Source of the DNA: Melitaea cinxia | Taxonomy: Eukaryota; Arthropoda; Insecta; Lepidoptera; Nymphalidae | Assembly: GCF_905220565.1 (NCBI RefSeq) | Contig: NC_059408.1 | Span: 12,214,508 to 12,278,507 of the forward strand | Length of the DNA: 64,000 bases | Reading direction: 5' to 3' | Shown here: positions 1-13,200 of the stretch, piece by piece | How the letters are laid out: each line of letters begins with the position of its first letter | Numbering within the stretch: the first letter of the stretch is position 1 | Translations under genes and position numbers: made by a program | The notes under the pieces: model-generated | Seen by the model: only the letters and a program-made list of their open reading frames with translations | Told to the model about the DNA's origin: nothing | Databases searched by the model: none

Positions 1-231
1 TCAAACGCCAATTCCCACAAATTGCGATTTTTGAGTTACATCTTTGTTTTATTAAGGGTGCGATATATGGAGTTTATAAAGAAGAACTTCATTCCCTGCT
101 TTTCTTTACAATTGTAACATTTTTTAAAATAATACCCGTTACCAATGACTTAAGCATAGTAATAGTGGTGATGACCATTAAATAGTTTTCAAGTACCTAC
201 ATAGGTTTATACTTTACACCTGTATCTTCTG

Positions 232-308
232 TCTTAGTCGCCTCTTACGACACCCACGGGATGAGAGGGGGTGGCTATATTCTTTATTACCGTAGCCGCA
301 CAGCATAT
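232..308 (+). mobile_element. 3' fragment of RTE-tailed SINE (family of 58618-58939)
   Basis: Matches the last ~75 bp of the family: TTAGTCGCCTCTTACGACAC, CCACGGG, GGGGTGGCTA and the final CACAGCAT. Confidence 0.75.
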
Positions 309-850
309 CTCCTGCTAACGAATACCAATACGGTCCAACAGGTCCTAGAGACCTAGCTCTATATTTCATTATAAATGTCTTAAAACTGAATAGCTTTATA
401 AATCTTTTTTATTTTTTATGTTATTTGACACATAGACCCACCATATTCTATATTATAGATGTAGCGAGTTCATCAAATTTTCTTAATAGCATATTAAATT
501 GCTTAGAGGGTTCTTGGCCTCCCTGTAGTCTTTAATCACGAACGTGAATCTTTATTAAACCATAAACCACAAAGCTGGCACATGAGCTCACTTTAATATC
601 GTTATTACTTTGTAATTTTGATGAATCCTTAACGCAATTTCCAATTTCATAATTGTAATATACATATTTAGACACGTATATTTTATAACAAAATAACACA
701 TCAGTTTTATGAAGGATAAATATTTATTTAGAGCATTCTATATCTTTTTAACGTTTTAATATAATCAAGTAATCAAGAGCGATTAATGGCTTGAAATTTT
801 ATATTTAAAGAATTGGTACAAGGCAGGGTTAGCTCATATTATATTTAAGA

Positions 851-1180
851 TTAGTTGTGCCCGCGACTTCGTCTGCTTGGTATTAAAAAAATTATTGTTC
901 AGTTCCCACTTACAAAATAAATAAATTTCAAAAATAAAAGTAGCCTAAGTTACTCCTTATTACATCAGCTATCTGCCACTGAAAGTCCCGGCAAAATCGG
1001 TCCAGCCGTTTTAGAGATTAGCCGGAACAAACAAACAGACAGACAGACAGACTAAAATTGTAAACAATGTTATTTTGGTATTATATGTACCGTGTATACA
1101 TCTATATGCATTTAGTAATAAGCGGTTATTTTTATATTACAAACAGACATTTCAAATTTATTTATTTGTATAGATTATCT
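851..1180. mobile_element. Helitron-like non-autonomous element, CCCGCGACTTCGTC type
   Basis: Starts TAGTTGTGCCCGCGACTTCG and has a body with AATCGGTCCAGCCGTTTTAG and a (CAGA)n run. A second copy of the same family lies at 61952-62330. The complement ends in CAGCTAGT-like termini, as lepidopteran Helitrons do. Class assignment is by terminal motif only. Confidence 0.55.
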
Positions 1181-1468
1181 ATAATATAAAAATGAGTCGC
1201 TGAATGTGTTGCTAAGCGCAAAACTCGAGAACGGTTGGACCGATTTCGCTAATTCTTTTTTTAAAATATTCCTTGAAGTACGAGGATGGTTCTTACAGAG
1301 AGAAAAATTCTAAAAAAAAAATTTAAATTTTCTGAAAAAGTCTAAAAACAACACTTTTCTATACTCCCATACAAAAGATTTGTGATAATACTTAAAAGTC
1401 AATTTGAACTTTAATACCATACGATAAAGTTTGTGTTAGGCGATACGAAGTTCGCCGGGTCAGCTAGT
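1181..1468. mobile_element. Helitron-like element, CGATACGAAGTTCGCCGGG type
   Basis: Ends GGCGATACGAAGTTCGCC GGGTCAGCTAGT. It directly abuts the preceding element. The reverse-oriented relative is at 44608-44985. Confidence 0.55.
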
Positions 1469-2857
1469 AAATTATAAATATAACAAGAAACATGCCTATG
1501 TGTCATTCTAGTCATCTACGTCGACATGTATTAGAATTAATCAAGCCCAAAAGCATGTGCCAACGAAATATACGTTCTTAAGTCTATATACTCGTATATA
1601 CCATTCCCTAAATCTTCATCCAAATTTCTAGATCTGTATTTAAACATCAGTTTTTGTAGAAAAACTTTAAGGGAAATTTCAAAGCAATTTTTCTCACTTA
1701 AGACTCGCTTCGTTTGCTAAAAGTTTGCCCTACAATGTAGCGAAAAGACGACATGTGACAGACGAAGGTACTTTATAAATAGCTCTCTCTCGGCTGCAAG
1801 TTTTGCCGTCAACTTGCCGCGCTGTTTGTACCGGGTAGGTAATATGGAGTTATTTTGTTGTTTAACTTTAGATTTTTAGCTGATTTAATACCTATGTAAG
1901 AATTATTTTTAAAAGTTTCACAATGTTCTTTTGAATATACCGTACCTATGTGAAATAATGTAACGATCAAAACATTGATAGCCATTTTTAAACTTGATAT
2001 TAGATGTAAGATATAAATAATGTAGTTTTTGTGTGGTTTTTTTGCTGATACATATTTTTTATTTATTCTGTTAATTTTTGTATAATAAATTTAAATTATG
2101 CGTATTGCGTATGTTACTATGATTATGTGAACTTATAATTTATGCAATCTATTATTTTTTTTCTTTTGTAACCAAACGGACATCAGCAGAGGATTAATTA
2201 TATCTTAATTCATTCCATATTTTTATGAAATCGCTTTTAATTCAGAAAAATAATGTCAGAAATATTTACAGGCGAACTCAAACAATAAAGGTGCGTCATG
2301 CGTAAAATAAAAAATAGTTTCTAAGTCATGAAACAGATGTAACATACCTACGTGTAGGCGTAGTTGCCACTTAGGTACATCTTATCTACACATTCATATA
2401 AAACTATCTACCCTTACATAAACTTAACAATCTACAACAAAACAATCTACCCTTAAACAAACAAGGTTTAAGTCTAAAAGGGTATGTAGTACCTACCGTA
2501 AGATTATATGCATTTACTAGAGCTGAGGCATTATTTACTGGTGCTATAAAATAAATAAAATTTTGTCCCAGTTGGACGCCCTCAAACTGTCGTCACCGAT
2601 CTTTTTGTTAATTGTTTATAATGATTAATAATGCCCAAATTAGTTCATTATGGTGATGTAAGTTTAACTAGTAATAACAATTCCATTGTCGTGGAAACGG
2701 TTTCTATAAAAACACGTTCATAGAAGCAGAGAAATACGCAAAGAGAGCAAGATGCAAGTGCAAGATTCGCAGTATGAGCCCCACATATATTGCAACAAAG
2801 GAATAGGTGTATTCAGCCGCATGCAAGGACTTAAGCGTTTAAAGATAGAGGACATAC

Positions 2858-3110
2858 GTTTGACGTGACAATGATCACCGCGGGCCCCAGTCCCATTATC
2901 AAGTACAGCAACAACTCCAACATCTTGTACCGCTCGTGGAATATCTGCTGATAGGTGATCCCGAGGACTGCCAGCAGCCAGATCGCCCAGCGTAGCTCCC
3001 TTAGCATCCAGCACGACAGCGTGCCCACGGTCAGCCAGGGGAAGTAGGAACTCGCGATGAATATATAGATCATGGCGCGGTCGCATCGGTGCAGGAACTG
3101 TTTCATTTTA
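2858..3110 (-). CDS. MMD: MMD-like gene, third coding exon
   Basis: This 253-bp exon follows a TTTTGCAG acceptor; its first T completes the Thr codon begun in the previous exon. It encodes KMKQFLHRCDRAMIYIFIAS and two further helices up to VIIVTSN, then a GTATGT donor at 2857. The CDRAMIYIFIASSYFPWL block is the PAQR motif region (vertebrate CDRMVIYFFIAASYAPWL). Confidence 0.9.
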
Positions 3111-6100
3111 CTGCAAAATTAGTAACCTTTTAGCGTAATGCATTGTTGCCGAGTTCGAAGCGGTGAACGGTGAAACGTTGGGAGATAGAAGGAATTTTGT
3201 TTTAGGTTTGATCATAATTATAACGTGTGCCAATTTACGTTACGAGTTATTGTGAAATTATTTAACTTTTATGAGCGATACAACAATATTTTAGTAGCCT
3301 TAAGTTAAAAAGTTATAATGCTGTTCTAAAATATACCTATTCATGACTAGCATCGCAACGGCCATAGCACTGGTTTGTGGATGTGGCGCTGGCGGTTGCG
3401 GGTTTGATTCCCGCACATGAAAACATTTGTATTGGCCATACAGATGTTTGCCGTGGTCTGGGTGTTTGTGCAGTCCTTGTGGGTCTACCCACCGTGCCTC
3501 GGAGAGCACGTTAAACCGTCGGTCCCGGTTGTTATCATGTACACTTGATAACGATTATTACGCTTAGTAAGGAATATGGATATATTCGCCAACCTGCATT
3601 AGGCAGCGTGGTGGATTAGGCTCAGGTCCTTCTCCGACATGGAGAGGAGGAAAGGAAAGAGAAAGAGGCCTATGCCTAGCAGTGGGATATTACAGGCTGA
3701 AACTGTTATAAAATTTGTCACTCTAAATTAGTCAAGTAATAATTATTTAAAGACAGTTTTATGTAATTAGTACACAAGTAATACAACGTAAGTAGACAAA
3801 AAAAATTAACAAACGGACTAGTTGTCACTACGATTTTCGAGGGTTTCCCTCGATTTCTCTAGGATTCCATCATTAGATCCTGGTTTCCTTATCATGGTGT
3901 CACATTTGAGTATACATACACATGGTATCTCCTTTCAAAAAAAAAAAAAGAATTATCAAAATCGGTTCATAAACGACTAAGTTATCCCCGAAAATATATA
4001 ATATATATACGGTCGAATTGAGTAACTTCCTCCTTTTTTGAAGTCGGTTAAAAACAAAATCGCTTGCCGCTGTCTGTCCCTATGTACGCTTAGATCTTTA
4101 AAACTACGCACCAGATTTTGATGCGCATTTTGTTAATAGATATTTTATTCAAGAAGAAGGTTTATGTGTATAATACATGCATAATAATTATTAGCACGCT
4201 AATAACGCTACAAAAACTTTGTGAGGAGGAAAGGAAAGAGAAAGAGGCCTATGCCTAGCAGTGGGATATTACAGGCTGAAACTGTTATAAAATTTGTCAC
4301 TCTAAATTAGTCAAGTAATAATTATTTAAAGACAGTTTTATGTAATTAGTACGGTGCAAATAATTCAATCAACATTCAAATACCTAATATAAACCCTATT
4401 AAATAACAAGTACTACCTATTGATGATAATCCAGTTAATGAATGATCAATATCATCAGTAGTAAATGAAAATGTATTGACTTATTGGGTTAGTATTACAT
4501 TGCACAATGTTAGGCGACTTAGAGCCACGGCGTCTTCGGCGGGCCTTCAAGAAATAGTATGTTTATCGCAATACTCAAATTACAGTTTCAAATTTGAAAT
4601 GAGTAATGTACCTATTATTTGTTATGATATACCTAAATTATAATGAACAAATAATAATATCCGATATCTCTCATTGTTCCCGTAACGTTTAATGTCACAC
4701 GATTAGATAAATATGGAAAGATAAAATGACTATTCAGTAATGTTGAATACAATAATTGATTATGGAAATAAACTAATTATTATAATATTATATATTATTT
4801 GTAATATTTATGATTAGCGGATGACCGTAACAGTTATTATAATGATGCCCCAGGTTAGAGTGACAGAGAATTGCAAATTATGAAATGTCTAGGTATTTAT
4901 TATGTTCGATAATTACACTAAACAATGGTTCATTTTATTTACAGTATTGCTGCCATTTTGTTACAATAACAAGCATTTGTTAAGACCATTTCTTATTTTC
5001 TTTATTAGAAAATTTCATCGATGCTAAGCCGGGCGGGCTGTGTGTACCCTATACGAGTGGGAACCTAAATAGATTGTTGTTTACATTTAACACTGAGTTT
5101 GATTTGAAACATGGGCTTTATAAAAACCGTTAGTTTTTCAGGCTTTCTTCCCAACTGTATAAACAAAACTTGTACCAGTGGAAACGAGAATGGGCGGTTT
5201 AATTATGATTAAATTCAGTTAAGTTGAACGATTATTTTAACCACGCCAATCTTGTGATCGCGCTATCACTCACGTAATAGAAACCATACATTCATACTCA
5301 ACGGCTCCCAGAAGTATAAACCTACTTACATATAAACTCTCAGACAGTAAATAGCTTTATGGTCAATAAAATTTGTCCCAATAGACTCAGTTTTTGTCCG
5401 ATAACATGACCTCCTGTTTACTATATGGTATACATGGCCTACACACATTATCCTAATCACTACATAGTATATAATTTTTTGCTTGCAAACGAAAAAAAAA
5501 ACCGACTTCAAATTACATAGACAAGTAATACAACGTAAGTAGACAAAAAAAATTAACAAACGGACTAGTTGTCACTACGATTTTCGAGGGTTTCCCTCGA
5601 TTTCTCTAGGATTCCATCATTAGATCCTGGTTTCCTTATCATGGTGTCACATTTGAGTATACATACACATGGTATCTCCTTTCAAAAAAAAAAAAAGAAT
5701 TATCAAAATCGGTTCATAAACGACTAAGTTATCCCCGAAAATATATAATATATATACGGTCGAATTGAGTAACTTCCTCCTTTTTTGAAGTCGGTTAAAA
5801 ACAAAATCGCTTGCCGCTGTCTGTCCCTATGTACGCTTAGATCTTTAAAACTACGCACCAGATTTTGATGCGCATTTTGTTAATAGATATTTTATTCAAG
5901 AAGAAGGTTTATGTGTATAATACATGCATAATAATTATTAGCACGCTAATAACGCTACAAAAACTTTGTGAGGACAGATGATTTTTAATCTTTGACGTAC
6001 CTAAATATTATTAAACCAATAGAATATATATATATATATATAGAGAGAAATTAAATTATTTTCTTATATTATATGTACTGTTTACGCTCACTTTTGTAAA

Positions 6101-9100
6101 GAAATAATTGTGTTTGCTCGCAAACGAAAAAAAAACCGACTTCAATTACATCGACGAGTAATACAACGCAGATCGACGAAAAAATAGTCAAGTAACAACG
6201 CATTATCAAAGATTACTCAAAAAGTAGTTATCAGATCTCTATGAAATTTAAATGTGACTACATGATAATCATCGGCTTTCGATTAAATTAAAAATCATTA
6301 AAATCGGTACACCTAATAAAAAGTTATTGCGGATTTTCAAGAAGTTCCCTCGGTTTCTCTGGGATCCCATCATCAGATCCTGGTTTCCTTATCATGGTAC
6401 TAAACTAGGGATATCTTCTTTCCAACAAAAAAGAATTATCAAAATCGGTACACCTAGTAAAAAGTTATTGCGGATTTTCAAGAGTTTCCCTCGATTTCTC
6501 TAGGATCCCATCATCAGATCCTGGTTTCCTTATCATGGTACTAAACTTGGGATATCTCCTTTCCAACAAAAAAAAGAATTATCAAAATCGGTACATTCAG
6601 TAGAAAGTTATGCGGTATAATAACAACGTAGGTCGACGAAAAAAGCGTCAAGTAAAAACGCATTATTAGATATAGCTCGAAAAGTAGTTGTTAGATCGCA
6701 AATAAATTTAAATGGGACCAATTGGCACACACCACCTTTCGATTAAAAGAAAATTTGTTGAAATCGGTCCACCCAGTCAAAAGTTCTGATGTAACATACA
6801 TAAAAAAAAAAAAAAAAATACAGTCGAATTGAGAACCTCCTCCTTTTTTGGAAGTCGGTTAAAAATCGGCAACTATAGTACTCGGTAAATTTATAAGACT
6901 TATATTGTCTATATAAGTAAAAATGAATGGAATAACATACACATAATTTCAGCCTATTATAGTCCACTGCTGGACATAGGCCTTCACAAGTTCGCGCCAT
7001 TTTTGGCGCAAATTAATGTTTGTCGCCCATAGTCACCACGCTGGGCAGGCGTGTTGGTGACCGCAGGGCTGGTTTTGTCGCACCTAAGATGCTGCTGCCC
7101 GTCTTCGGCCTGTGTAATTCAAAGCCCCGCCCGTTGGATGGTTATCCCGCCATCGGTCGGCTTTTTAAGTTCCAAGGTGTGGAACTGTGTTATCCCTTAG
7201 TCGCTTTTTACGATACCCACGGGAAGAGAGGGGTGGCTATATTCTTTAATGCCGTAGCCACACAGCATACACAACACATAAATAAAAACACATACAACAG
7301 TAAGGAAATAAACATGAAGGAAGGTTTAGTAGTAAAAAAAAAATACTATTATCTTTTGACAGAACGAAGTCGGTCCGGGCAGCTAGTACTATAATAAATC
7401 TTTACCTGATTTTACCTACTGTTAAACAAATAAATAAATAAATAAATAAATAAACAAATATAGAAATCTAGTGTCACAATACGATATAACTTTGGTACAT
7501 GGTTACAGAGCCAGCAAGTAATCACGTTCCTTGTGATCCATTCATGGCCACTTTTCGTCCCCAAACTATCAGGGCTGTCGGTAATTGAACATCCTCCTAT
7601 TCGAATGTAACAAATAACTTCCTGCGGCGTGTTATTTGCAACGTTCTTACCGAGATGAAGATGTATCTATATTTACGACCGACGACTTTAAGAAGCTTCT
7701 AAAATATGATTCTAACAGGTCGGGGAAAAACTTCAAAAACTTCAAAAAAACAACTTTCTAGTAAAAAGTTGCAATAAAATCTTTTTGGTTGTATTAACTG
7801 GTTGGTTTTGATACCATAAAAATGTGTCATTTTAAAAATGAAATAAAAAATTAAAAAACAGAACAGTTTTCCGCCACTTTTAATTTGTTTTTCTGTATGC
7901 AAAAATGGGTTAATCCTAGGAAGAAATTCAATCCATTTTAAAGTTTTACTTTAAAAAAGGGAAAAATGAGACTCAAACTGCGAAAAAAATTACCATGCTT
8001 ATGGCACTGTCAGTAAGAGTAGGACAAAAAAATTTCAAGCATTTTCAATCAGGAAATTTTGATATCAAAGATGTACTTGTTCTGGTCGCCCAGTTACGGA
8101 TAAACGTGACGATATTTTTGAAAAAGTAGAGGTAGACAGACATTCGAGTAGTTACGATATAACTGAAGATCTGAGAATCGACTAAAAGCATCGCCTAAAA
8201 AACCTCGTAGTAAGTATGCCGAATCACAACAGCAGTATTACGAGCTCACACCTGTAACCAATCCACATATACGAAAATATATGATTTTACAATTGAACTG
8301 CAAATGATGTTACAGAAAAAAAATCATATTAAAATATTTTTCACTGGCGGGGATCGAACCCGTGACCGATGCACATTACCTAATTGCTGTGACTTCAAGA
8401 ATATTTTTAGAAACAACAAACAAGCTTCTAGTTTAATAAAGATCGTGTTACGTTTTATCATTCTACTACTTACTTATATGAAGAACAAAAATATCTCAAA
8501 GTTACTTGGAGGATAAATTGTACCTACTATATTCCTCCTATTTTAGTTAAATGTGTAACATTATTAAACATAAATGTTTGCATGAAACGTACACAGGTGG
8601 AGTTAGTGTAGAGAAATTCTACAAGCGTTGAAAAAAGAATTCGCAAAGTTCGTGGGGAGATGGATTTTATTCAGAAAAATTTAACCAAACTTGAGACACA
8701 TTTAGACTCGTAATATGTATGTCTTACAGTCACTAACATGTTGTAACTTGTAATACACAGGGATTTCGGGAATTTTAAAAGAAAAGTAAAGGAAAATAAG
8801 TTTTCTTTTCCCATTTGCTTTTTTATTCTTTCAGACTTATGTAATACAAAAAAACTCCAAAAATCCACCACGCTGTTCCTATGCGGGTTGGCAGATATAT
8901 TTTCTACTGTGAGTATTAACAATCGCTATCAGGTGTACATGATAGCAAACGATCGATGGCTTAACGTGCTTTCCGAGGCACGGTGGGGAGACCCACAAGG
9001 ACTGCACAAACACCCAGACCATCTGTATGGCCAATACAAATGTTTGTGATATGCGGGGATCAGGATGTCGCAAATGTCAGTGCAACAGGCACAAATCTGT

Positions 9101-10166
9101 GCTATGACCGATACGCCAACGCGTCGACGAAATGTAGACTTTCATACAATTTTAATTGTTTCCGCAATTTAGGTATATGCGTGTATGATAGCTACCGTAC
9201 CATAGCTGAAAGACACCTGCCTGCGGTATCAAGATATACGAGATATTTTTGCTGTGTCCTACCTTAGAGCCATTTCAAAATTTTTTGCTCTGCAAGTTTA
9301 GGTAAATTTGGTCATATCGCGCGAGTCGTACGAGCCGCGCGACCTTAGTGCTAGTTAGTATAGTGTGACAACCAAAAAACCATGTTGATCGTTTTCTAAT
9401 GTATAATAAAAATTAATAACTATGGTATAAAATGTTTTTTACATAATTAATTTGTAAAAAATTTCAAGTATGGTAAAACCGGGAGAGATGCCGCAGTGGG
9501 ATAGATGCCTCACGTTCTAAAAACCTAACATTCCGAACTCACAAATAAAAATTAATCGCATAAGTAGGAGTCGAAGTCAACCCGTACCTCAGATATCCAC
9601 AGATATTCGTGTGGCAAGGACGCGTTTGGCTCGTGTGTGTAATTGTCTCCGTGGCGAAATTTACAAACACGTCAAAGTTTTAAAGGTTAGTATTTAAGAT
9701 TGTGTAATTTTATAAATAGTAATAAATTCCGTTATATTTTTTATCACGTCTATATACTGGGTCATTGAGTCTGCATATAGTTGTAAATAGATGCTATTAT
9801 GTTTATAATTTATTTAAAAAAATACGTGGGCATCTATCCCAATCACAAAGGATGGGCATCTATGCCTTCATTCACCATATACAGAGTAAGTTTATATGTT
9901 TAAATTTTTTTTTGTGTCTGTTATATTTTTTATGTATTTACGTATATTTATGTTTGGATGTTTTACTGATTCTAGCAGAACTATGCCACGAAAATATAAA
10001 AGAAAGGAAGTAATGCGAGCTCGAGAATGTTCTTGGACTATAGAAAACCTACAGTCAGCTTTCGATGAGAAAGTATGATTGTGCAATGTGCATGTTGACA
10101 CTTGATATGAATATTTTAGACCAACAATTAAGAATTTATACTTTTGTTGAATAAATGCTTGTAAAA

Positions 10167-10236
<70 letters not shown>

Positions 10237-13200
10237 GTTGAAACTTAAGAATTTATATTTTAGTTAAACAAAAGATTAGGTATACTACTCTGTGTGATAT
10301 AAAAATTTTATTTTAATTATAACAATTAAAAGATATAAAAAAACAAAAAATGTTTTTCATTACTATGGCCCATGTTTCTTGGAGACAATCGATGTTTTAG
10401 GAGTAGAACTACCTAACATTTGGTTTGGGTTTTTCGTTTACACTAATAAAAATTATTCGTATAAAAATCATATTTTTCAAATTAGGTGGCCCCCTCTCTT
10501 CCCGTGGGTGTCGTAAGAGGCGACTAAGGGATAACAAGGTTCTACAACCACCTTGGAACTTAAGAAACCGACCGGTGGTGGGATAACCATCCACCTGCTG
10601 GCTTTGAAATACACAGGCCGAAGACGGGCAGCGTCTTCGGTGCGACAAAGCCAGTACTGCGGTCACCAACCCGCCTGCCCAGCGTGGTGACTATGGGCAA
10701 AACACATGAGTTCACGTTATTTTTGGCGTAAACTTGTGGAGGCCTATGTCCAGCAGTGGACTGTATAGGCTGTAATGATGAAATTAGGTGGCTATTTCAA
10801 AAAGTGAGGCATCTATCCCGGTTTTCCCCTATGTTATATAACAACAGTCAATAAATTTAAAATAAAAATAAAAAATCAATTTTATAAAACAATTTATTTT
10901 TAATTGATTTAGTTTTTTGAGTTTACGAATGAAGCTATTTACGACAGTAGACCATCAAAATTTTGCCGTTTTCAATTTTTTTTATAAACTCAATGACACC
11001 GACAAACATATTAGTTAATAAATAAGTAAATAACAAGTCAAACAGATTGAAATGCCTATTAGTATTGATAATGTGAGAAACAAAAATTAAATTATACAAA
11101 TGTATAGTTTACAGAAATTATCATTATATTATTTACAGTTATTTTCGTAATATGTTTTTATTTTTATGTAAGTATCAAATGCGGTTTATCCACTATAACA
11201 ACAGGCGCTTGGCGGATGTCAGCGAAAGAGACGGCTGCGCAGAATTTGGCGTGAACCTTACCTCTAAGAGCGCTGGCGCTCGACTGTCTAAATGTCTTAG
11301 TTTTCTAAGAAAAATGTCGCTTTTAAAATTGTACTTATTAGGAAAATATTCGTAACTTTAAATTTTTTTTTATCGATTAATAGAGATACAAATGGAATAA
11401 AAATCTGTTCTAGTATTCAACAAAATTATATTCCACATATTACGATATTTTTTTAAACGGTTTCAACGTAGAGGTTATTGAAAAGTAGGACTTCAAAGTA
11501 TACATTGCGACCGTTTACTCAGAGAGGAGGCTGATGAAAAGGTTAACAATTTTATACAAATAATATAAATCAAAATTCTGATCTGACTATCCTACTACAA
11601 CAAAGGTTGCTCTATTATATTTCAAGAATATAAATTACATTATTGCATCCAACACTGAGATTAACGACGTCAAAATATTACAATTTCGCGGATTGTTACC
11701 GATTTTTGTGAAATGGCTCTTAAATCGCTGATGTAAATCAGCTTCATATAAATTATTCGTTATGAATTTATTTGCATTATAAATACAAAATAATGATTAA
11801 TTACTTTTGTACCTGTTACACATACTTATTGCGATTGTGTTTGTTGGAAATAAATTAGACATAATAATGTATGCAAAGTAGTCAGTCGTCTGTCGTAGTT
11901 TTGCACTCGTTCTGATATATGATGATATGACAACGAGCCTTTAACTTCATTTGGAGACTGCTTTTATTTTACGCTAATACTCGTATATTATCGTTTTAGT
12001 ACTTTACCAAAGAATGGCCAACAATATCTCTGATTCTGATAATAATTAGTTGTGTTCCCTATTACACGCCTTTCAAGTTTAATACAACAGCAAAAAATCT
12101 ACAAAGTGTGTATGCACCAGGTTCGTGACTTGGGCAGGTGTAACAAACAAACTAATGAAGTAAATTTTAAAATGTTAAATGTTATAATAGTAAATAATAT
12201 GTATTGCATAGAGTTTTCAAATGTATAACACGATTTTAGCCACTTTGGCTATTACTAACTTATTTCAGCGCATTTCTTACGTTTAGTTTTTACAGATTTT
12301 TATTTTTTAGTTTTAAGTGAATTAGAAATAGAAGATAGTCGGCTTGTCTTCGTCGTATGTTAGCTGATATCTTCGTAAATTCTAAAATGATTTTGAAAAA
12401 TCCCAAAAATAAAAATATGAAAGATTTTCAGGTTGTAAATGCTGAATATTAATATAACTTTTGTCCAAAACATTACTTTAAAAGGTTACCGACTTGCCCT
12501 TAAAGTTAGCGAAGATCAAATCGCAATAGCTCTGCGTAAAATCAATAACCAGTAAGTCGGGCCCAGAATAATAAATTGATATAAAGAAGAGGTGTATGAA
12601 AAAAATTATTATTTGCGCTGGTGCGAGTATGTACAATTATATTAAGGACCTGCACGATACATACAGATGTAATTTAATAATAACGAAAGTAAGAAACAAA
12701 AAGTACTTTTTTTTTGGTATTTCTTTTAGCAGTAAATTGTGTTGGTCAGCATTTCTTTATTATTTAGGAAATTATTGTTGCTATTGAAATATAGCAGTTA
12801 GCAGCTATTGAAATAAGCAGATGTGTTAAACTGAACATTAATTATAAAAATCTGTTCAGCAGTTTAGGAGATATGAAGAAATAAAGAATATTACCAAGAT
12901 ACGCACGAAAAACATAACCCTTCTTGGCAATCGGGAAAAACTGTTAAAAAGCCACACAACAAATTTTAATTTAATTTAATTTCACCATAAACTCTGTACA
13001 CAAGACTTAAACAAATCTTTTTATAAATTTTTGAATTTTGCGGTCGATTTTTAAATTTTTAACCTCGTTCTTAAAATTATCAACTCGACAAAAGTGTAAT
13101 CAGTCAGTCAGTGTATCAAAAACAAAATAAATTAGTCAGAATCGACCCCCCGTCAATACGACTGAATACAGTTAACATTTTGATATTATTTGATCAAGAA

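Larger units (their letters stand above)
1..2857. other. MMD intron sequence downstream of exon 3
   Basis: Noncoding and AT-rich. Apart from the SINE fragment at 232-308 and the two Helitron-like pieces at 851-1468, I see no gene. A TATAAATA motif at 1774-1781, followed by a GC-richer stretch to 1855, looks promoter-like but has no attached open frame. Confidence 0.6.
9471..10829 (+). mobile_element. Pogo-like element nested in MITE copy 1
   Basis: Ends TGGTAAAACCGGGAGAGATG and CATCTATCCCGGTTTTCCCC form inverted repeats. TA lies on both sides (9469-9470 and 10830-10831), and the uninterrupted MITE at 37053 shows the empty site AAGTATGTTATATAAC. The motif GGCATCTATCCC recurs subterminally (near 9500, 9830 and 10808). 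Contains a pogo-type HTH remnant, a (TA)n tract and a SINE. Confidence 0.75.
9267..11719. mobile_element. TIR transposon (MITE copy 1), interrupted
   Basis: Terminal inverted repeats GAGCCATTTCA and TTTTTGTGAAATGGCTC, flanked by TTA on both sides (9264-9266 and 11720-11722). This fits a TWA target duplication of PIF/Harbinger type. A second copy is at 36852-38084. Interrupted by the 9471-10829 element; without it about 1.1 kb. No transposase, so non-autonomous. Confidence 0.75.

Noticed and set aside
1774..1855. TATAAATA followed by a GC-richer stretch as a promoter
   Set aside because: No gene or exon can be attached on either strand, so it is noted only within the interval description.
1..2857. 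Last exon of the MMD-like gene
   Set aside because: I looked for the HAIWH-type segment on the minus strand and found no match; the gene most likely continues outside the window.
7020..7394. 124-codon open frame
   Set aside because: It lies over an RTE-tailed SINE whose copies elsewhere do not keep the frame.
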